DNA of 64,000 nucleotides. It comes from Carposina sasakii (taxonomy: Eukaryota; Arthropoda; Insecta; Lepidoptera; Carposinidae). Shown here in pieces: positions 56,560 to 64,000 of this stretch. Position numbers and translations under genes: made by a program. The stretch's first letter is position 1, and each line of letters opens with the position of its first letter. A model generated the notes under the pieces. It saw nothing but the letters and a program-made list of their open reading frames with translations. It was not told the DNA's origin and did not search any database. The stretch is taken from NCBI GenBank assembly GCA_014607495.2, contig CP053161.1:10115115-10179114 (forward strand). Direction: 5' to 3'.

Positions 56560-56734
56560 GATGCGGGGCTTCACTAGAATATAATAGAATAGAATAAGCT
56601 GTATCTCCTTCCGTGACCGTCGTAAGAGTCGACTTAAGAACAAGGGCTTCCTCGAGCTATACGTAGATGCGGGATCTTCTTGATGATCCGGTTCTGGCTA
56701 CCCCATTTCAGTAACAAAGCCGTGTATTTATATA
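56560..56734 (+). repeat. Dispersed repeat family D copy, interrupted by a MITE
   Basis: Contains 'gcggggcttcactagaatat', 'tgtatctccttccgtgaccg', 'cgtaagagtcga', 'ttgatgatccggttctggct' and 'accccatttcagtaacaaag'. It ends at the TA where family P MITE begins. Confidence 0.55.
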
Positions 56735-56998
56735 CGGGGTGTAACAGAAAGGGTATGTTAAGCGAAAAGCTATGTAAATAGCCCACTATAGAGATCCTAT
56801 TTCCAAAATTTCAGACTCAAATTCACATTTTTATTTTTCCAGATACCTAGTATGAAGAATTCCGAAACAACTCAGGAATGTCCATACAATCTTAAAAAAT
56901 AAAAATGTGATTTCGAGTCTCAAATTTTGGAAATAGGATCTCTATAGTGGGTTATTTACATAGATTTTCGCTTAACATACCCTGTCTGTTACACCCTG
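56735..56998. mobile_element. Palindromic TA-flanked MITE (family P), copy
   Basis: Starts CGGGGTGTAACAGAAAGGGT and ends ACCCTGTCTGTTACACCCTG, followed by TA. The arms carry 'ttaagcgaaaagctatgtaa', 'atagcccactatagaga' and their near inverse. This is the best preserved palindrome of the family in the window. Confidence 0.78.
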
Positions 56999-57009
56999 TA
57001 TATGTATAA

Positions 57010-58430
57010 TATAGCAAATGACTTATTTTATTCTCATTACAATAAACTAAATCCCCATGTATTTGTTTGGTATCATCATTCCGCAAATTAACCTCTACAA
57101 AGCTCTAGCTATTGTCTTTAAATTAGTTGCAACGATGAGGTTCTAGACAGTTCCCCAATCAAATATTCCACAAAGGCCCGATTTGCAGTCCGACAAGCAT
57201 ATTTTGAGATGATACGGTGGCGCCACTGGCAACATTTCGCCACAAACTCCCGAGACTCATCCCTTGTGGAATAAGTGCATGTTAGTCGTCTAGTTCTTTT
57301 TTTATCCACCGCTAAGTTATAGTTGTAGAGCTGTACACGTTGAAGCTTTGTCACAAGCAGAGTGGAAAATCTGCTTATTCCGTAATTTTCTGGAAATAAA
57401 GAATGTATTATTGTTTGAGTATTTTGTCTGCTTTGTGATAAATTTACGAAATAAATAGGAAGAAACTGAATAAACTTTTATACATTAAGAGAAACTGGTT
57501 TTAATTTCCTTTCCTTCAAAATATAAATTCTATATCTACGATACATTGGTCTCTTCAAAGCTGAGAGTGAATAGGCACTACCACCTTAGGCCGCATCTTG
57601 CTTAACATCAGGCATGATGGCGGTCAAATGTTTGCCTATCTAATTGTAAAAAAAAGTATAGAGAGAAAACTAATCTCAAAATTAATTAGGATACTTTATA
57701 AACTACCGATGATTCTCTATGACGAGACAAATAAAATAAAACCTGACAAGTGTGAATCCGACTCACTCGCCGAGGGTTCCAAACTATCATTTCATTATCT
57801 AAGTAATTTGCTACATAAGGTTTTATCATTGTATAAGGAACTTTTAGGGGTGGTTTAAATTACACTAGAGGAATATTTACGTATCAAAGCATTACTGTAA
57901 TTGAATCAAAGAACCGACTTACTCTCTAATATAACTTGTAGGTGAAAACTCTTACATTTAATTATCTTGAGACACATATTAATAGTAATCCGTCAAATTA
58001 TTGTTATAGCTTGCACCGCGACGCAGCCTTCAATAGCCGCGATTCGATTAGTTCCTCCAGACTACAAATAAACTTGCATTATTCACTTTGGCCGGGAATT
58101 GCAAGGAATCTCCTCTTAATCCCGGCTAAATTGCTTAACGTCTGCTTGAGGCTTTCCCGCTTATCTCCTGGAGCAAGTCTTTAGCGCCCCGATCTGTTTG
58201 TCTTTGTTCATTTGGAACTACAATGGAAATTCAGAACTAGTTCCAAATTTCTAATCTTTGAATAAATATTAGGAGTTGGTTAATTGCCTCTGTTTCCTGT
58301 AATTAACTGAGCACTGCAGATTATTTTTCATACTCTAGAAACATTTAAGAATGAAGACATCTAATAGATGGTTATTTATTTTCTATTATTTTATTATATA
58401 CCTCATAATATTCAGCTGCGTGCAGACTGT
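57010..58430. other. Gene-free stretch with decayed LINE-like traces
   Basis: I see no supportable gene. Around 57590-57780 'cttaacatcaggcatgatgg' and 'gaatccgactcactcgccga' resemble widespread lepidopteran repeat sequences, perhaps a LINE 3' region. The 78-86-codon frames here are not recognisable. Confidence 0.35.
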
Positions 58431-58439
58431 CACTTTAAT

Positions 58440-58530
58440 GTAATAGTCTTGTCACAATTTTTTTACATCTGACCCCGCTATGCTTAACGTAGTTGTAGGA
58501 TCTCATTCGCGATCATGCAGTTCGGAGTGT
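58440..58530 (+). repeat. Dispersed repeat family D fragment
   Basis: Contains 'gaccccgctatgcttaacgt', 'agttgtaggatctcat' and 'atgcagttc'. It is a 3' part only, directly next to repeat X copy C. Confidence 0.5.
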
Positions 58531-58535
58531 ATATA

Positions 58536-58690
58536 TTTTGGTCGTCAACGTTCCTGAAAACTACGGAATTTCCTCATCATCACAATAATTTTTCTTTATG
58601 GAAGCATACCTGGGAAGTGTCTGGATTCCAAAATATTAGGGTCCAAAGTTGAGTAAATAGACTGCGTTTTTCTGCATAAATGCACATTGA

Positions 58691-58749
<59 letters not shown>

Positions 58750-58923
58750 AAAACTATATATGAAAAAACTAGCATAAAAACTGGACACTATAATTTTCGC
58801 CCGATGTTTTTTTTTTTAATATTTACATCTTTTCCCAGCATTTTTTTTTTTGGCATAAACTTACTTTATTTGATGTGTAGAGTGCGTACCATTCGTTAAG
58901 GGTGGCAACGAAAAAACACTCTG
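58536..58923 (-). mobile_element. Repeat family X, copy C
   Basis: Inverse copy of 35995-36372: 'ttttggtcgtcaacgttcct', 'ctggattccaaaatattagg', 'tagactgcgtttttctgcat', and an end 'gtggcaacgaaaaaacactc' plus TG. An (AT)n tract of about 49 bases (58694-58742) has grown in place of 'cgcgtctatgtg'-adjacent sequence. Confidence 0.6.
58694..58742. repeat. (AT)n microsatellite
   Basis: About 24 uninterrupted AT dinucleotides within repeat X copy C. The other copies lack it, so it expanded after insertion. Confidence 0.92.
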
Positions 58924-59912
58924 TATATGTATATCTACTGATCAGTCTTACTGGTGAAGATTACCAAAATTACAGCTATCTCTTCACCTATTACATGTCA
59001 ACGTTAATTCTTCTTGTATGAAAATATGTAATATGTGACGCCTAGCCTGCACCTAAATGTCTTAAAGATATATCATATTTATCTTAACAAAAACGCACAC
59101 CACTATCTCATCCGTAATACCCAACAACGGTATCACAACCAGAAAAATATATCGGACATTTTTCCAACAAAATTAGGTAGGTTCGTCGGTGACACTGGCA
59201 ACATTATTCGGCATGACAAGGGTCACCTCGTTAAATCTATCCTAACAACCCCAGGTACAATAGGGGTCACTGGCCGCGCACATAACAAGATATCTTGAAT
59301 GTTAGGAAAATCTCTGAGATTTAGATATGGAAGCATTTGGACATGTCGCGGATTTGTGAATAACTACACATCACAATGGCGTCATTTGCCGGACTGTAGC
59401 TAGAAATGTTTAGCTTTGAAGACCTTTTTCCGTTGATAATAAATATTAGGAAAATTAATGTACTTTGATATTTTAATTGCATAAACTTAATCCATAATAT
59501 ATCTAACATCATAATAGACCGTAATTGCAGCTATAATTGATGTTCACTGCTGTTAAAAGACCTTGGCCTGCATCCAGCAGAAACCCGCAATCATGACCAG
59601 GTCGTCCATCTATCTATCTATACAAGCTCCAAAACCCCACCGATGAGGATCCCTCTTCCTTCTTTGTTCTTCACTTTGCCATTTTCTTCTGTCCTGGGCG
59701 AAACTCATTTTATGTTGCCCAGCAGTTGTCCTGAATGTGATCTAAAGCAGGCGGGTGTATTTATTATATTTTATGTATAAGAACAGAATTTAATATAAAT
59801 GTTGATCTAAATTTCGCATTAAAATTCTACAGTCTGTTACAGATACAACAGAATCGTCATTTTATTCAGTTCTATACATATGGGTAACGTGAGACATTTT
59901 GTATTTATCATT

Positions 59913-60045
59913 CGTCGTCGTCAGCCTATTGCAGTCCATTGCTGGACGTAGGCCTCCCCCAGACTACGCCACATGCCTCGATCTCTCGTTTTTGCCATTT
60001 AATTACTACCAGCCGGAGGGCGTCCAACGCTACGCTTGCCAAGGC
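59913..60045 (-). mobile_element. Very short RTE LINE insertion
   Basis: A 133-bp 5'-truncated RTE copy on the minus strand, covering the last part of the ORF ('gcatgtggcgtagtctgggg', 'gaggcctacgtccagcaatg') and the 3' tail aggctgacgacgacgaa. It is flanked by a perfect 12-bp duplication GTATTTATCATT (59901-59912 and 60046-60057). It is non-functional. Confidence 0.85.
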
Positions 60046-60719
60046 GTATTTATCATTATATCTAACCAAATCTTTGTATAATTTTTAGATATTCTTAAGA
60101 GGTAATTAAAATTAATGCAAACTTACCTCTTTTTAGATGGTTCACCCAATCACACTTCAAGTTCAGTTGGCTGAATCTGCCAAGTAGGTCAGTATTCTAT
60201 TGCCAATTTAAAGTGTAGCTCCGTCGACACGAGAAGCTGAGGTAAGACACAAAATCTTTATAGACTAAAAGCTGCTCTCAGAATTATTAATTAAATTAGT
60301 TTTACATACATACATATACAGACGGCAATGTTCCCGAAATGGGGTAGCCAGAACTGAAGGATCATAAAGAAGAGTCCACATAAGACTTATCTAGGTAGGC
60401 ATTCTCCTCTGACAAGATTAATGGATACCTACAACAAATTATCGAAATCAGTAAACATTGATATAACTGGCGATCGTGCAAATGTATATAAGCATAAAGT
60501 TTTTCAATCGATTAATACAGTTTAATCCATGCTTATGTTTTAACACGCTTCATTGCTTAAATAATGGTTAAATAGTTTTACTTAATTTATTGCAAACGTT
60601 GTGCTAGCCTGTAATTGTGATACATAATATTATCGTGTGCTCCTGTCCAACTTGTATCTTAACGGAACTGTTATGTATTATGTTGGATTTCTAATTTAAT
60701 ATTAAAAGATTCTACCACG

Positions 60720-60865
60720 TTTAGCATAGCGAGGACAGATGTTAATGATCAATGACAAGTTGCTGGCTTATTAACTGAGAGAATAACCAAGTTGCTTAGT
60801 CGGCTCATACGACATGCACGGAAGGAGATGCAGCTGATGTATTCTAGTGAAGCCCTGCATCAGCA
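60720..60865 (-). repeat. Dispersed repeat family D copy (inverse)
   Basis: On the plus strand: 'accacgtttagcatagcgag', 'atcaatgacaagttgctgg', 'gtcggctcatacgacatgca', 'cggaaggagatgcagctgat' and 'attctagtgaagccctgcat'. This is a clear inverse of the family's first two thirds. Another 3' piece ('atggggtagccagaactga') is at 60338-60360. Confidence 0.6.
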
Positions 60866-60889
60866 CAGTTCTATAAATATTCAACTTAT

Positions 60890-60995
60890 TTGGGAAATCT
60901 GTTACTATCTTGAAAAATAAACATGTGGATAGGTTATTTACAGTGGGTTATATTCAATGCTTCTCGCGCTACATATCCCTTATGTTACACCGGTG
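60890..60995. repeat. Family P MITE remnant
   Basis: Right half only: 'aataaacatgtgg', 'tacagtgggttat', 'tgcttctcgcgctacatatc' and 'ccttatgttacaccggtg'. Decayed. Confidence 0.4.
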
Positions 60996-61974
60996 TGGGT
61001 TGCTATTTTACGACGCGAACGAATCGCGACCAACTTGCTTGTTTACCAATAATCGACGACGACGACGGTACACCGTTATACCGTGAATAATTTATTCTTG
61101 TTGATAATATTTCAAACAATTTTGCCAAGTGATGTTAGTGCAAGTATTACTGACCTATAGCACAGATTACATTAGTCTTAATAATAGTAAGCATTTCAGC
61201 TTTGTATTTGCAATGCTACATTGTTTAGAATGTACTATTTAAACATGCAAAATGCGAGCATAAAGGAAGGCATTACGTAGCAATATAGTAAACATTAGGG
61301 TATTATCTCAGCTTAGCTACAATAACTTTGTGCTGTGTTAGTTTTCGCTTAACACCACAGAATAAGTAATACCAAGCACTAACACCAGAGGGTTTACAAG
61401 AAACTGCAAGCGTATGATTGATTTTATCGACAAAGCGAGATGTTGATCTGCAGTGCGTATATTGCGTCTTTCTCCCACAATGAAAACAATCCTGCTTCCT
61501 GCGCCTTCTAAAAGGCATAGTAAGTACTTGTTTATTATAAGGGTTGAAGTTGACCAACCATAGCAACCGTAAGTGATAAATATATAAGGAAGGAAGTTAC
61601 ATGTTCTTTTTTATGTACTAAGAGATGCTTTCAACTCAGCTTAACTATCAGGAAACTATTTATTTATAAAAAATTGGTACACCAACATGTATTGAAAGGT
61701 AAAATAATGATTTATGCACGGTAACGTATACTGTTCCTACCTACATTCGAGTGCGGCTCTAGTCCCTGAAGCCAAATTTAGCGCATCTACAACGACTTTA
61801 CTCCTCTCGTATAACAAGGGGTCACGAAATAGGTCAAGTTACCTTGACTGTGCTAACACGGTAACCGTGTGACGAGGCCCTTAGGCTAGGACGTAACGCC
61901 TTTAAGTCTTAGCTACGAAATAGGATGGAGTAGATTAATTTAAGGTATATCTAACGGCGCTGTATTTATCTTTA

Positions 61975-62012
61975 CTAATATTATAAATGCAAGATTAACT
62001 CTGTCTGTGCCA
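61975..62012 (+). repeat. Helitron-like 5' fragment
   Basis: 'actaatattataaatgcaag' followed by 'attaactctgtctgtg' resembles the start of lepidopteran short Helitron-type repeats. Very short. Confidence 0.3.
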
Positions 62013-62049
62013 AAACTATACAAAATTACTATTATATAGGTATACTATA

Positions 62050-62267
62050 CAAGGTGTAACAAAAGGCGAAAACCTATGTAAATAGCCCACTAAAAGGAAT
62101 CTATCCACAAAATTTGAGACTCGAAATCACATATTTATTTTTCCAGATAGTATGGACAATTTCTAAACAACTCAGGAATGTTCATATAATCTTGAAAAAT
62201 AAACATGTGATTTCGAATCTCAAATTTTGGGAGTAGGTTCTCTATAGTGGGCTATTTACATAGCTTA
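62050..62267. mobile_element. Palindromic MITE (family P), copy truncated at one end
   Basis: Starts CAAGGTGTAACAAAAGGCGA with the left arm shortened ('ttaagc' block deleted) and ends within the right arm at 'gggctatttacatagctta'. Interior identical in layout to the other copies. Confidence 0.6.
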
Positions 62268-62789
62268 ACTATGAAACTATTGCCAATTTAAATGAAGATT
62301 TATGTTTTTATATAAAATTATAACAGAGGTCTTAAATTAACATATACCATAGGTACACCATAGGTACTACGGGTACAGGTGGGAATTTGCATTCATATTT
62401 TGCGACACTATATAGTGGTATAAATAGTCATCTGTGACGCTAATATGCGATATAGACCGCACATTGTACGTGTAATAGAATATTCAGCACACTTATAACA
62501 CTTAGCTAACCCTCTTACAACACTTGCCGCTACAAAGTGTAATTGGAAACTGCATTGACGCTGTTTGCGGGATATTTAGTTACAAAGGCGAGTGCTCATT
62601 AACGGCGGGACTCTGCGGCAACTCGTGCTGTGTGTAAAAGGTAACATTAAATAGGTGATGAATTCCGGTTTCTGAGTTTTTGGCATCTTGGTTGTAAACA
62701 GGATATTGTAGACCTAGTTGCAAAACGATATAATTCTGAGATTCTGTGCTAGTGTAGTGTCTTCATTGGATTACGCGAGCTGTCGTCCT

Positions 62790-62940
62790 TCGGAGCATGT
62801 CGGATAGAGTCGACTAAGCATTTTATTTTAAGCATGTTCTCTCAGATCATGAGCTAGCAACTTGTAACTGATCTTTATTATTATTTATTATTATATCTGG
62901 CCTCGTTATGATAAACTTGGCTGTAGGTCTTTATGTGTAG
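62790..62940 (+). repeat. Dispersed repeat family D copy
   Basis: Contains 'cggatagagtcgactaagca', 'gttctctcagatcatgagct', 'agcaacttgtaactgatc', a TTATTA run, 'tctggcctcgttatgataaa' and 'cttggctgtagg'. Confidence 0.55.
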
Positions 62941-62946
62941 GACTTG

Positions 62947-63129
62947 TTGTCAATACACAGAGTGAAGCATTTATAGTAAGCTCGGTAACGATTTTCCATG
63001 GAGTAGGGATGTGTATTTACGCGTTATCCACCAACACATACAAACGATAGTATGCTTGGCGCCTACCAGAAAATACGCATACATGCGCAACGCGCCGCCA
63101 TTACGGTGCTTCACTCTGTGCATTGACAA
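62947..63129. repeat. 23-bp inverted repeat, possible small MITE
   Basis: TTGTCAATACACAGAGTGAAGCA (62947-62969, shown in lower detail as arms of 23 bp) is matched by the inverse at 63107-63129 with one mismatch, around a 137-bp centre that is more CpG-rich than its flanks. Immediate duplications are not clear. The 60-codon frame here is not called. Confidence 0.5.
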
Positions 63130-63234
63130 CATTACGTCCGTTGTTCTTTATACGTTCACGGCTCTAGGATTCTGCTATTCTAGCTATCCATGATGGGAAC
63201 ACAAGTGTTCAAGTATACATATGTAGATATGTAT

Positions 63235-63315
63235 TATTATTATTATGCTTTATTGTACATACTAAAGTTTTCACAAGTAAAGTTTATGTCAAAGAAAATG
63301 TACAAAGGCGTGCTT
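63235..63315 (-). repeat. LINE 3'-end remnant with (ATAATA)n tail
   Basis: The plus strand shows tattattattat, then 'gctttattgtacatacta' and 'aatgtacaaaggcgtgctta', the same layout as 2503-2615. It is minus-strand 3' UTR of a truncated LINE. Confidence 0.45.
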
Positions 63316-63319
63316 ATCT

Positions 63320-64000
63320 CTTAGTAATTTATTTATTTTATTTACATATCTATACAGTCTTACATATCTAATTATACAACTAATACAAAGCTGCTGACCA
63401 TTTAAATGTTTTCGCATACTTAATAACTTAAGAGCTTGTCTGTTAGAACATTATTCTTAGTAATTTGGAAATTCTATATTTAACATGTATATTAGGTAGG
63501 TATGCTATTCTGGTTCTAGGAGAAATGTTTTTTCCAAACTGGCTGCCATTCATGCTGCTAAGTATAAAAAAGCGAATAGAAATAAAAATAAAGGTTCTAT
63601 TCTCAATGTGTAATAAAAACTTTTAAGCGTAGACTAAACGAGCATGCACATTGCACGCATTAAAGAATACAGGGTGTGAGTGACAGCCAGGCAAATACCT
63701 AAATGCAGAACAAGAACCATTGGGTTGAGTTATACGACAGTGTTATTACTCGCAGGAAATGTATTTTTGATTTCATTATCAAGTAATCTTTGCTCTCCGC
63801 GCCAATTGTATCGGGCGATCCTGTGACTCATTAAATGGGTTTATTGGTTATTGTGCGACACATTGCTGTTTTTTGGATCACTTGTGACTCTCGATTAGGG
63901 GTGATCAGTTATTTGAACTTTTTTGAAGGCAACTTTTTTAAAATTTTAATTTTTCGACATTATCTAAATTAAGCCGTAATTAAATGAACTAAACTATTTT
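63320..64000. other. Gene-free end of window
   Basis: I see no supportable feature in the last 680 bases. Confidence 0.35.

Overview
The window looks like eukaryotic, AT-rich, repeat-dense nuclear DNA from an insect, most likely a moth or butterfly. This is inferred from the repeat content: RTE LINEs and SINE-like elements ending in a shared CAGTGGACTGCAATAGGCTG-type 3' tail, tRNA-headed SINEs, hAT and TA-flanked MITEs, Helitron-like remnants and a Jockey/CR1-type LINE tail. No species can be named from the sequence alone. There are no bacterial operons, ribosome binding sites or CRISPR arrays.

The only clear host genes are three tandem, same-strand, apparently intronless genes at 8.9-12.3 kb. 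They encode secreted GILT-family proteins (gamma-interferon-inducible lysosomal thiol reductase-like). All three keep the GILT cysteine signature, but the first cysteine of the CXXC active site is replaced, leaving TSGC. The cluster therefore looks like a local duplication of a lineage that lost its dithiol site before duplicating. WGATAR motifs lie upstream of each copy.

The most striking object is at 43829-47743: a complete Transib-type DNA transposon, the superfamily from which the RAG1 recombinase of V(D)J recombination derives. It has 351-bp terminal inverted repeats differing at three positions, CACGGTG termini resembling the RSS heptamer, a 5-bp GC-rich target-site duplication (GGTCG), a TATA box, a polyA signal and an uninterrupted 704-codon transposase. 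The predicted RAG1-like residues are D301, D401 and E612, with a CXXC/HXXXXH zinc site. A SINE-like element with its own 13-bp duplication sits in the 5' leader.

Other mobile DNA includes a 5'-truncated but open RTE LINE with a 12-bp duplication (49989-51657), two further RTE fragments with duplications (20 kb and 59.9 kb), and a Jockey/CR1-type LINE 3' part (28.2-29.1 kb). Two copies of one hAT MITE have 8-bp duplications; one has a matching empty site elsewhere in the window. A 1.16-kb TIR element near 38-39 kb carries a broken, internally deleted ORF of a conserved invertebrate repeat-encoded family. There are several copies of a palindromic TA-flanked MITE and many copies of an unclassified dispersed repeat. 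The rest, about half of the window, is AT-rich sequence in which I see no gene; exons of genes with long introns could be missed.
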